Assembly: GCA_947561715.1 (NCBI GenBank)
Contig: OX387202.1
Location: 12,785,001 to 12,849,000, forward strand
From: Ascidia mentula
Taxonomy: Eukaryota; Chordata; Ascidiacea; Phlebobranchia; Ascidiidae
Direction: 5' to 3'
DNA length: 64,000 nucleotides
The notes under the pieces were generated by a model, which saw only the letters and a list, made by a program, of their open reading frames with translations, made no database searches and was not told where the DNA came from. The position numbers were made by a program, and so were the translations under genes. Numbering within the stretch: position 1 is the first letter of the stretch; each line of letters starts with the position of its first letter. Below, piece after piece: positions 47,600 through 60,000 of this stretch.

Positions 47600-48550
47600 A
47601 GCAACTTCATGGTTTTGCCCAAAATTCGTCGCTTATTTTTCTGTTTGGCTTTGTTGTCATGCCCAACCACTAGTTTGTTTAGCTTATTTTGCTTATGAAA
47701 ACCAGATAGTAGCTTATATCAGTATTTTGTGATGCAACTCTAGTCCAGGGTTCCGCGAAATAACCTTTGGAAAACACTGCAACACACGAAGCAAACATTG
47801 AAGATTTTACATTTGTATATTTACGTGAAAGAACAAGACTAACTGAATTGCACAATCAAGATCACGCGAATACTCAAAACATGTAATATTTATGCAATCA
47901 CGCACCACATACAGTTCCAACATAAGGAAATGTGCAGTAAGCGAAACACGCTAGGAGCCCTGGTTCGATGCGCAATATATCAACTGCCCGTACCAATATA
48001 AAATGGCTAACATTTAACATTACATGGGGATGGGTTAAATTGAAACCTCAGTATTCAGAAATATACGGTTACCATTATTTAGAACTCGGGTTGATAATGT
48101 TTCAACAAATTGAAGAGGAATAAATTGAGGAATTTGTAACAGAACACATATATAGGGCAACATAATCAGACACGTACAATTACAAATAACTATTTCAAAT
48201 CGCTTGATGTGATTATCGCAATTGAATTCTGCTACATTCTACAGCACGAAAAGGAAATTTAAAGCTTGTGAAAGCCATCTGGTTTTGTGTAGAAATATTA
48301 GGAACTTATTTGTGTCGAACACATATAGAATCTTGCGACCTGAAAATGACAGGATGAAAATAACAGAACATAGAGAAAATCTGCTGCAGAAAGTCGCTGT
48401 TGATTCTTAATAAATATATCGCTACTTGAAAATAACCTACATGCTCAATAAAACTTCACAACTGTTGTTGATTCTATCTACCATGGAAAAAAACAAAGCC
48501 AGCGAAATTTAATACTGCCCGCACATATAACTACCTCATACGTCACTCCC

Positions 48551-50092
48551 TCAGGTAGCAATAGGAACCGGTTTGAGAGTTGCCCCGGCGTTGGTCGCGT
48601 CCGCGTGTGCTTCGTTTCTACGACAGTCGGCAAAGACCGCGGTGAAGAATTCGGGCTCCGTACTACGCCTCTGGTACTTGCTGAAGAGTTCGTTAACGCG
48701 TTGCTTGCGTCGGACGTGAGGTGGTGAATAGGCGTCGCTGGCGAGCCTCCGGCGCCGGCATACGTTCATAGCTGTCATACGAACCGCCGTGCCTGCGGAT
48801 GAATACGATTCGGTGATTATATCGCATCGCATGTGGATTCCAAAGGGAAGATTTTGATAAAATCTTTCTTTCTTTTTGATGGAATTCACTAAATTTCGGC
48901 GTTAGTAATGACTGTCGAATTTGGTTAGCGTCAACTGCGAGTTCGCAATAAAAAAAAACATTTATTGAGACATTAGAATTCTGAAAATTTCAAGTCAAGT
49001 TCAACTCCTACTCAATGTGTTTTTGACATCAACGCATTGCATGACACGTTCGAAGTGGCATTAGATTGAAAACAAGCAATCAATTACGACCAGACTTACC
49101 CAGCGCACGTCTGCTTACAACCATTCCAGACACCAAGGGAACTGCTACACCCCCTTTGCTGCCATTCTGTCCGTGAACGAACATACGAAACAGGCCGCTG
49201 TCGAGTGGATGAATTACTATCACCACCAAACCGTCCTTGCTTCTGTAATAATTGAATCAGGAGGTTACACAGAATATTTTTTTCAGCAATAAAATTTCTT
49301 TTCTTTTTTTTAAATTTTTATTTTGAACATTTTTTAAACTATTGTTTTTTTTTTTATCAACATCTCGCACGGTAACGTTTAGCGCGTACAGTCAGTAGTA
49401 GTAACTTGCCTGCTCAGGGAAACAGTTGACTCCGTTTTCATTTCGCTTTCCAATTTCTCGTACGAAAAGTTGTCTGCAAGCGGATATTTAGTTACATGAA
49501 GTTCTGAGTAAGTTTGTTTAACTGAACACAGGTAAGTTTGGCAAATTTTTGTTACATGGGTTGCTCTCAAGCCTAATACAACGCTTAAAGAGGCCGAATT
49601 AAAAACACGGTGTAGGCTTCTCAATACATAAATACACAACACATACATATATATATGTTTAGGTGGAAAAAACTTGGCAGTTTAATAATTTAAGCTAATA
49701 TGCTGCTATACAATATATGTCGTTCAGTTTCCTGTCTACCTCAGCGCTCTCTTGCTTGCAACTCATTCTCAAATTGCACTGATAATGTACGCAGTCGAGT
49801 TCAAAACGTAAGCACGTGATGTATAGCAGCATATTAGCATGGGCTTCCTTGTTCAAACATACGTATATTATTCACAAATCGACATTTTCATTAAAATCGA
49901 GTCATGGGCTTAAGGCCCGACCACCAGAAGGAGAGAAGTTTTGAGTGAACTCTACTCACCGAAACTGTCATAACTCTCACACCACATGAGCGCAACGCGT
50001 GTATCCGGACTGAACTGGGTGTTGGGCCGTGAAGCCGTGGTCGATGTTTTTCGTCGGCTGGGTTGGGAACCCGTCGGGCTTGTTGGGCTCTC
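48551..50092 (-). CDS. Duplicated RALGAPB C-terminal exons, distal copy
   Basis: Four exons, 49960-50092, 49410-49473, 49100-49242 and 48551-48792 (stop TGA), repeat the last four exons of RALGAPB. They have the same phases, the same splice sites and the same GC-AG donor. About 193 residues are encoded and I count only three changes from the proximal copy (S for G before KDGLV, S for N in [11 protein letters not shown] for T in RRNEAHAD). No stop or frameshift is visible. The first exon starts in phase 0, as exon 19 of the main gene does, so splicing from exon 18 straight to this set would give a full-length protein. A switch from proximal exon 21 to distal exon 22 would also keep frame. It may be an alternative 3' end or an unused partial copy. 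Confidence 0.85.
49690..49860. mobile_element. MITE, AGCTAATATGCTG family, copy in the distal duplicate
   Basis: Inverted ends TAAGCTAATATGCTGCTATA and GTATAGCAGCATATTAGC. The interior includes CTACCTCAGCGCTCTCTTG, shared with 53575-53750 and, in reverse, with 36789-36957. It lies in the intron between the first two duplicated exons. Confidence 0.8.
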
Positions 50093-52440
50093 CTATGACG
50101 TCATAGTTAAGGTTTCATCGGGTAAAAATAAGAGTGATACGTCACATTTCATAATATGATGAATTATTTCTTTCTTAGATTCTGTAAACATGGTAGTGCT
50201 GACTCTTTGAACGCTGCTTTTGTGTGACATACAAAAATATTGTCAGAACGATGAGTTACAAACAACAATTTTTTTATTAGATTTGCTTGTGTGGCCAACG
50301 TTGGCTAAAGCAACTCATTGCTGAGATCAGGCTCATACTGTGATGCAATAGCTTGATGGAAATCAATATCGAACCCACGTTCCGCAGTATTGTGTGCGCA
50401 TCGCGGCTATATAATGTGGCAAGTAGCAAGCAAGCATATATCTAATGAGTTAATTTCGGACGCCACGAAACGTTTTTGCACTAACGAACACAATTTCAGA
50501 TACAGGCCAAATTCCATTAATTTTTTTCGCTTCTGTGTTGTTGTTTTTTTCTATAATGGTGCACGAATGTCAACATAAACAAAAATACATGTCCAATGTT
50601 GTTTTTTTTGTTAATTTATTAGCAAATATTTTTCTCAAAACGTCATTTTTATATGATGTTGCAGATCGATCTGTTAAAGCACTACCATTAAATGCCCATT
50701 AAATACTGGACGCAACAAACACGAAATATTATGACATTGACTAACGGTGGTAATCCGTTACAAGATTTAAAAAACTGTGCTTTTCTTACTGAAATTATCA
50801 GGTGTCATCTAGTTGTTACAACACAGCCGCATTGTTTACATATTTCTGGGAACAGAAACGTAATATACAATTTTCTTTTTATCTGGCAAGGTTCGCAAAC
50901 CGACCGATTACTGTGGCCAAAACATCCATCATTAATAACATTCTGCCTCGTATCAGGGACAGTAAGTGTTGTTCATAGATTCTTCGCAATCAAATACATT
51001 GAAATGCTGCCATATGTGCTGTTGTAATATTTTGGCGGCAAAGTTTGTTGCTAACGATAAGAAGCTCTTTCATGGTAGGCTGCATCTACGCCCACGATGG
51101 GTAAAATAACACGTGGGCAAAGATTTAACGGAAATCGTTATAAAAATGTTTGTTGAAAATTTTTGCGTTTGTATTGTGTGATATCAGAATGATTTCACGT
51201 TTGAAAATTTTCAGTTTTGAAAATACTCTATATATCATTTGCCCTTACCGGAGAGTTATGTAATGTCAATGCTTATGCAGAAAACTTGCAGCTTCTCGAT
51301 GAAGCAAACCGAGGCGTAAATGGCGCAATTAAGTCTTCATTGGCCCTATTGCTAATACCGTGGTGCAATAGCTTGGCGGAAGTCAGTATCGAACCCACGT
51401 TCCGCTGCATTGTGTGCGCATCGCGGCTATAATGTGGCAGCAAGCAAGCATGTATCTAATGAGTTAATTTCGGACGCCATTTTGGTTTTGCCCAAAATTC
51501 GTCGTTTATTTTTCTGTTTGGCTTTGTTGTCATGCTCAACCACTTAACAAGTTTGTTTAGCTTATTTTACTTATGAAAACCAGACAGTGCTTATATCAGT
51601 ATTTTGTGATAAAACTCTAGTCCAGGGTTCCGCGAAATGGAAAACACTGCAACACACGAAGCAAACCTTGAGGATTCTACATTTGTATATTTACGCGAAA
51701 GAACAAGACAAACTGAATTGCACAATCAAGATCACGCGAATACTCAAAACATGTAATATTTATGTAATCACGCACCACATACAGTTCCAACATAAGGAAC
51801 TGTGCAGTAACCGACACACGCTAGGAGTCCTGGTTCGATGCGCAATATATCAACTGCCCGTACCATTATAAAATGGCTAACATTTAACATTACATGGGGA
51901 TGGGATAAATTGAGACCTCAGTATTCAGAAATATACGGTTACCATTATTTAGAACTCGGGTTGATATTGCATCCACAAATTGAAGAGGAATAAATTGAGG
52001 AGTTTGTAACAGAACACATATATAGGGCAACATAATCAGACACGTACAATCACAAATAACTATTTCAAATCGCTTGCTATGATTATCGCAATTGAATTCT
52101 GCTACATTCTACAGCACGAAAAGGATATCGCCAATAAAATTTAAAGCTTGTGAAAGTTTTTAAGCCATCTGGTATTGTGTAGAAATATTAGGAACTTATT
52201 TGTGTCGAACACACATAGAATCTTGCGACCTGAAAATGGAAGGATGAAAATAACAGAACAGAGAGAAAATCTGCTGCAGAAAGTCGCTGTTGATTGTTTA
52301 TAAATATAGCTATACTTGGAAATAACCTACATGCTCAATAAATAATCGCAACTGTTATCGATTCTATCTACCTTGGAAAAAAACAAAGCCAGCGAAATTT
52401 AATACTGCCCGCACATATAACTACCTCATACGTCACTCCC
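50093..52440. other. Spacer between the two sets of RALGAPB terminal exons
   Basis: Apart from unique sequence at about 50115-50340 it is made of duplicated pieces: the end of segment A (50340-50490), a block like 46070-46115 (50520-50580), a second full segment A (50818-51478), and the 3' flank of segment B (51483-52440). No additional gene was recognised. Confidence 0.6.
50818..51478. repeat. Segmental duplication A, copy 2
   Basis: Near-identical partner of 44935-45602. It includes the 71-codon ORF at 51217-51432 and is joined at its right end directly to segment B. Confidence 0.85.
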
Positions 52441-54006
52441 TCAGGTAGCAATAGGAACCGGTTTGAGAGTTGCACCGGCGTTGGTCGCGTCCGCGTGTGT
52501 TTCGTTTCTACGACAGTCGGCAAAGACCGCGGTGAAGAATTCGGGCTCCGTATTGCGCCTCTGGTACTTGCTGAAGAGTTCGTTAACGCGTTGCTTGCGT
52601 CGGACGTGAGGAGGTGAATATGCGTCGCTGGCGAGCCTCCGGCGCCGGCATACGTTCATGGCTGTCATACGAACCGCCGTGCCTGCGGATGAATACGATT
52701 CGGTGATTATATCACATCGGGGTATGTGGATTCCAAAGGGAAGATTTTGATAAAATCTTTCTTTCTTTTTAATAGAATTCTCTAAATTTCGGCGTTAGTC
52801 ATCACTGTCGAATTTGGTTAGCGTCAACTGCGAGTTCGCAATAATAAAAAAAACATTTATTGAAACATTAGAATTCTGAAAATTTCCAGTCAAGATCAAC
52901 TCCTACTCAATGTGTTTTTGACATCAACGCATTGCATGACACGTTCGAAGTGGCATTAGATTGAAAACAAGCAACCAATTACGGCCACACTTACCCAACG
53001 CACGTCTGCTTACAACCATACCAGACACCAAGGGAACTGCTACACCCCCTTTGCTGCCATTCTGTCCGTGAACGAACATACGAAACAGGCCGCTGTCAAG
53101 TGGGTGAATCACTATCACCACCAAACCGTCCTTGCCTCTGTAATAATTGAATCAAGAGGTTACACAGAATGATTTTTTCAGCAATAAAATTTCTTTTCTT
53201 TTTTTAAATTTTTTTTTGAACATTTTTTAAACTTGCTTTTTTTATCAAGATCTCGCGCGGTAATATTTAGCGCGTACAGCCAGTAGTAGTAACTTGCCTG
53301 CTCAGGGAAACTGTTGACTCCGTTTTCATTTCGCTTTCCAATTTCTCGTACGAAAAGTTGTCTGTAAGCGCATATTTAGTTACATAAAGTTCTGAGTAAG
53401 TTTGTTTAACTGAACACAGGTAAGTTTGACAAATTTTTGTTACATAGGTTGCTTTCAAGCTTAATACAACGCTTAAAGAGGCCGAATACAAAAACACGGT
53501 GTACGCATCTCATTACATAAATACACAACACATACACATATTTAGGTGGAAAAAAACTTGGGAGTTTATTAATTTAAGAAACCCAAAGCTAATACGCTGC
53601 TATACATTATGTGCAAACGTTTCGTGTCTACCTCAGCGCTCTCTTGGTTACAGCTCATTTTCAAATTGCACTGATAATAGACGCATTCGTGTTCGAAACG
53701 TTAGCACATGATGTATAGCAACATATTAGCATAGGCTTCCTTGTTCAAACATACGTATATTTTTCACAAATCGACATTTTCATTAATATCGAGTCATGGG
53801 TTAAGGCCCGACCACCAGAAGGGGAGAAGTTTTGAGTGAAATCCACTCACCGAAACTGTCATAACTCTCACACCACATGAGCGCAACGCGTGTATCCGGA
53901 CTGAACTGGGTGTTGGGCCGTGAAGCTGTGGTCGATGTTTTTCGTCGGCTGGGTTGGGAGCCGGTCGGGCTTGTTGGGCTCTCCTATGACGTCATAGTTA
54001 AGGTTT
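51483..54006. repeat. Segmental duplication B, copy 2
   Basis: Partner of 47600-50115. This copy is continuous with the upstream RALGAPB introns and exons and is therefore probably the parental one. Confidence 0.88.
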
Positions 54007-57000
54007 GGAAAAAGCAACGAAAAGCGGGGTACACCAATTTATCTAACTCATAAAATTGCTTGTTTCTTAAAGCGACCCGAAGGTTATGTCCGGAGGCAAG
54101 TGTTGAACAGTTTCGTTCAAAACAGCGTTCTTGTGGATAAAATAATAGTTTGATAATGAAAGATTTAAGGAATGTTATGCGAAAAAAGTGCATTGTTGTC
54201 GTTTTGCCAAAATATATTAGTTATCATTCACGTGCCTTCAAACATATCAACTGACCTGGTTCAAACCAGATGCATTTGCACCAGCTGCCGCTGATAGGTC
54301 GAGGGTCATTTCGGGCCTATTTCCTGAGTTAGCGGCGTTTCCATCCGTTTCAGTCGCTTCGGCAATAAGGGACAGATTGGTGGGCGTGGCGGGGGCGGGG
54401 CTGGGAACAACGAAGGCAACTTCTGTCATTGCGTCAGCGTAGTAGAGGATGTACGGGTCGCCATTGAACGTGGAGGGCGGGTCACTGTTCATGTCGATAG
54501 TGTCTGCATTGTGGGAAAAATGCACAAAGCCGGTCTTATACTGATGGGAAAATGATTTACAGTGTTTATAAAGTATTCTTCTGCACTGTTTTCCCAATAA
54601 TAACTACTGCATTTTGCGATAAAATAAAGATTATGATCTATCTCACTGACGAGTTGTAAGGTTGACTTCGTTTTTCGTAACACATTGTAATGAGTAGGCT
54701 TAACGACCCGAGGTTATGGCATTTTAGCTGGGCAATGTTTTGTTACACGATTTTTCCGGCGGTGAATTATAGACATTAGAAGAGTTGTTGGCATAATTAG
54801 AAATAATTTTGGAAACACTGCTGGGTTGCAATACGCGTATCAGTATTTTAAAAATCAACATTTTTACACAATAATGTACGTTGATTGGTTAAACTGGGGT
54901 TACTTGCAACTCATTTAAAAGGTATAATATTAATTACAAATCATGAACAAAACATAGGTAATCACGCATAGTAAGTTGCCAGGTCCCAACACTTAATCAC
55001 AGCTGATAGTCGATTTCATGTGTTTACGTGTGTTTATGACCGGTCCTGGTGTGTTTAACATTTTATAACACGTACTTTGTGTAACACTTTCGTCTCGTCT
55101 CAACTTCCGCATGTCGTTCAGCCTTCCGTTCCAACCTGGGTGACGTCGGGTGTCTACAGGCCAACCCAGAGATCGCAGAAATTCAGTGAAGGCGGGTTGG
55201 ACACTGGAGGCGCTATTGTGCACGCCGCTCACGTTTGAGAGGATCTTGATTTGCATTAAAAATATAAGTTTTGCCATATTTTAGGTTGTTTTACGTTGTT
55301 GTTTACAGACACTGATGATGCTTTTCGGCTAAATATATTTGTCTCACACGAAAGTCGACAGATTTTAACCACGAAAAAATATTTTTCCCAAAATGTTGCC
55401 ATATCTTTCCAAAAAGGGTGGAAATCATTGCAACCATAACAGGGCTAGAATGGGGAGTTATTAAGCATACTAAAATCGTTTGTTTCATTTGCAGCAAGTA
55501 TAAGTGTGCAATACATAGGCCATATAGTGTAACTTGAACGCTATATCGACTTGGCCACACTAAACAAGGGTATAATGAACAGTTTCAAGTTCTTTTGTTG
55601 TGGTCAGTACGATTTTGCAACCCAATAATGCGCTAAATTGATTTCACAAACCTGTTCCATTTCGGTTTGCCCCTGTTTCAGGTAGAAAATAAAAACCGTA
55701 TCGTGGTTTCGGGTAGGAATCGAATCCAGAGCCTCGAGGTCGGAGGCGAATGTCGTCTCATTCGAATTCAGCATAACCAACTAAAAACAGGAGACTTTCG
55801 GGTACCCGTTTCGGTGAATCGAATCTAATTCGATTCTGTATCGTGAATAAGCGGTAAAAAATTGGTAAAAACCTTTTAGTAATCTTTTCTATCTTTTTTT
55901 CGAAAATTATCTGATATTCAGTGTTTTTTAACCAAATTTGTGTTATTTTACTGAACAAAACCACTGCGCTTACGTCAGGGCCGAGTCTGGCTTTAGGCTG
56001 AGGTTTCACGGAGTCCAGCGTGAGTAGGTTCATATGAGAGAGGAAGAGACGAGCCGCGTGAAATTCGTGAGTTGGGTGAGCGGGAATGCACTCGGGCATT
56101 TGAAGCGGGCTTTCACGACATTCGCTGTGAAGTCAAATCGTGAATATCCATGAAACGATACAGTTTGCGTGAATTACTTGAAAATACAATTAATACGCCA
56201 GTCTTTTTAACCAGGAACGCCCAGGCCCAGTAGTTGTTTGTAGTGTCTTATTTAAAGTTTTTGGTAACTGTTTTGGTAACTGTACGACAGTACACGGAAT
56301 GACTTCAATACAGGTTACGATATTATGCATAGTATCGTCCAGGCACAGAGTAAATCTGATTAGCAAAAAGGATAGTATCGATAGTCTGTTGCTATAATAG
56401 CTACTATAACATGCTAAACTGAAGCAAAGCTTTAAAAATTTGGTAGCTATTGTTAAAAAACACGTTGTATATTTAACCGTTACCTGGTAACGCCGTCGTC
56501 GTACTTTTTCTGCAGTTCTATGAGATTTCGAAGTACCTCGACCCGTGCGGCTTGCTGCAAGAAAAATTGATCTTTTTAATTGTTTTGTTGATCGGCGGTA
56601 GGCGCCTTTATTCCGCACAGTTCTATGGCAGTTCAGTATGACATTTGGAAAATATAGGAAACATTCACATGCAATGGTTTGGTAAAAAAATCGTTTTTGG
56701 TTCCACGATAATAAAAAACTTAAATATGTTGATGATATTGACGTGCATTTAGAAACCTCAGGGCAGTCAATAGGGTAAACGCAGTATATATTCAAATCCG
56801 CTGGTTAAAGAAAATTGCTCAAACAGTTACGGAAAACTGAGTAAAGATAACCTCAGGTAACACAATCCAGTAAAATACTGTTTTATTAAATAAACAGCGC
56901 AATTTTAAGCAGCAAATTCCGCCATATTGTTTGCGTTTTTCCACTACTATGTACCCAAACATTTCCACGGGTAAAGTACTTTTTTTTAATGTAAAATCCG

Positions 57001-60000
57001 TACCTCAGCATCTGGGACATCGGTCAACAGTGGAATGCTGCAGTCAGCTTTGACCAAAGGAATACGGTCAACTTCTTCGGGAAAAGTTCTGCACTTTGCG
57101 CGTTGATATGCTTCAGCTATTTCGTTTGGCGGTGGTCGGTCAGGTCGTGAAAGGTAAGCACTGGGCGGCAATGGATCTTTCCTGCAGGACGAGGAACTGG
57201 TTCAGGACTCCGTGAATTTATTCGCATTAAGAGGCATACGCCTTTAACCGTGGGTCACTGGTTATCATATGGTGCGTTTAACGCAAACTGCCATTTACTT
57301 TGACAAGAAAGGATTGAACGGTAATCATGAGGTAAAGTTAGGATTTGGACTGTAACTTTAAATATTGAGGTATAAAGTTCGGAATAAAAGCGGGAACTTA
57401 GGATTTTAATTTGAAAGGGCAAACTAACCTTGGAGTTTGTCTCAGCTTCATGGTCCACACTTTCCTGCCTGATGGCCCTCGTATAACAACCGTAACAGTC
57501 GGGACAGGTTCTATAAGGTAAAAGTTGAAATTACGGTAAAATTAAGGAAAAGAAGGAAATGTATGGTAAAAAAACAAAAATAATTGCAATCGCTCTTTTG
57601 TTATCCCACAGTCCTATAGGAACAGCGGTATGTGGTGTGTCATAGATAATTCTTAAAATACCAAGCCTTACAAAATACAGCAACAGCAAATACGTAACAA
57701 GGGGCAATGGCCGCTGACCTTGCTCGTTGCCCAGGCTTTGTTCAAGGATTCCCAACAACAAGCCGTTGTGAAGACCGAAATAACGGAAAGATTTAACCGC
57801 AGTGTTCATATCCAGTGTGGAGGTTGGTGAGTCGTCATTCCAATCGGCAAAACGGAGAAGCGAACATTCGTCCAATAAACTGCATGAGGTGCTTGGGGAG
57901 CACGGGCTTGGAAATGCTCCCAGATGCTCGAAAACCCTTGGACAATATTGAGTTTGATAATAAAGGAAGAACTTTATATTCCCGTTTTGTTAGGGCAGTG
58001 TTTCCCAACCGGTGGTACGCGTACCACTAGTAATACGCGACGGCATTCCAGGTGGCTCGCGAGCACTTTTCCGTAATTAGCGTGTATAGTTCGAATTGAA
58101 AAAATCGTAAGTGATCTCAAAATGTTCGTTACTTCATCCCCTAGGTTACTTTGTAACATTCAACTAGGTGGTACGCGTCGAAATTGTTGTACCTCCAAGT
58201 GGTCGCAACCACAAAAAGGTTGGGAATCACTGGGTTAGGGTATCATGGACTTGAAAAGCGTCCAATTTAAAAAAAACTTGAATTTAAATATTTTTAGAGC
58301 ATTGATATACAGGACAGATATTGCTTAAAATTATTTAAATGTCAGACACACTTGAAAGTAACCGCGAAATTTAACAGCCAAAACGGTGCAATACTGCCAC
58401 AGTTTTGAGATTTTCAGTTAAATGTTTCTTTTTTTACGCTTACAAAACAACACGACAATAGAGGACAAAGGTAAAAACATGCAAAAAAAATTGGTCAACC
58501 AGGTAATTTCTATGCCATTGAACTGATATGAACTTACAGTAGCAGCAAACTTTCTGCCGCTTCCATAACACGCATGGATACAGGCGTCAGCTCCTTGTCC
58601 GCTTTCATGACTGGCGGAGAACCGGCTGAAACCGGTTTGGACTTGCTGCCAGAAATGCCAAGTTCGATGATTTCAAGCACTTCGTACAGACAATCCTAAA
58701 TTGAAATTCCTCAGTTATTTGTTGATAAAAAAACCTGCATATTTTCATTTGGGCATAACACACCGATTTACTACACTAGAATTTTATGTTGATACCAATC
58801 TTGAACAAAATGGTTGTATATATAGTTTAGTTTTGTTGCAGTTGCCAAAGTAATAGCTTAATTTTTGTCCCAAAAAACGCCACATCTATCTTAGTATGAC
58901 ATTAAAAATCGCGGATTCCAATCCGAAAATCTTTGGACGGAATTTCCAAATATGTGATCCAACTTTGCTAAACCTTAACCCGTTGGGTTTACAGGCTTCG
59001 CAGCCAAGGCATTGCAGCCAAGCTGGATCAGCCACTTTTCCCGACAAGTCGGAGCAAGATCAGAAAAATCAAGCTACCGGTGAGGTTTGAACTTACGACC
59101 CTGGGCTAACCAGGCCCAACGCTCTACCAACTGAGCTACAGGAGCTCAGTGGTTTCACGGGGTATATTGTGGCCAAGGTACACTGGTGCGCAAGCGCACA
59201 ACTTGTCAGGCAACCTTCACATCCGACTTGTCGGGAAAAGTGGCTGATCCAGCTTGGCTGCAATGCCTTGGCTGCGAAGCCTGTGAGCCTTATGATCAGA
59301 ATATTAGAGCTGTGGTCGCTTAATATAAAGGGTCTGCGCAGTGGGGCGATCCTGTCTTTCTATGCGAAAGCATGGCATTACTTCTGCGTTGCCTTAACCC
59401 GTTGTATAGATTTCTGTGTATATTACCCACTGGTTTTCAGTCAACAGCTCGTCTAACCTTGTCGTCCATGAGGTACGGGTGCTCCAGCAGCCAATTTGCC
59501 AAGGTGTGAAACGCCGTGACGATCATAGAGTGCAATTCGCGCTTATGTTGCGGAGGCGGTCGTTCGCATTGGTGGACTATGTACTGACACAGCTCGTGAA
59601 CCGCCGCTCTGCATTCGTGTCTGTCTTGCAGGTTTACAGGCGCCTGTCGAAGGATTGAAATTAGCGCTTTGTATAGGAACGGAGATTTTTAGAGAGTTTG
59701 GCGGGATTTTTACCTGCGCGAGTCCGCTGAGAAGTTCGAGGGCTGCAAGGGATATTGCAACGTCCGACTTCCAACTGTCCAATTTCTGGGTGACGAGGTG
59801 GACGATATGCACGAACAAGCCGTAAGCCGTGTCTGCAATGAGTTGGAATTACTTGCTTATTCCCAGAAACTTGGTGGTGAAACTTGTCAAATGCCCATAC
59901 AGTCAGCATGGGCGTCTATGCTGTGACTTTATATAATCCCTACCTATGGGCACGTTCTCGTTTTCTGCTGGTTGGACAATTCCTGCTACCTTGCCATCCC

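Larger units (their letters stand above)
47600..50115. repeat. Segmental duplication B, copy 1 (carries RALGAPB exons)
   Basis: About 2.5 kb matching 51483-54006. It comprises a shared 3' flank (47600-48550), the four last RALGAPB exons with introns, and 23 bp of sequence upstream of the first of these exons. Homology stops at 50115 and 54006. A MITE insertion is common to both copies, so it predates the duplication. Confidence 0.9.

Noticed and set aside
56190-56795. 201-codon open frame on the minus strand
   Set aside because: Only 56484-56554 of it is a real exon (RALGAPB exon 14); the rest is intron that happens to stay open.
59074-59146. Functional tRNA-Thr gene on the minus strand
   Set aside because: The cloverleaf is quite good, but it sits inside a repeat whose head and flank recur at 5293-5469, the T-stem has a mismatch, and it is inside an intron; a SINE head is the simpler reading.
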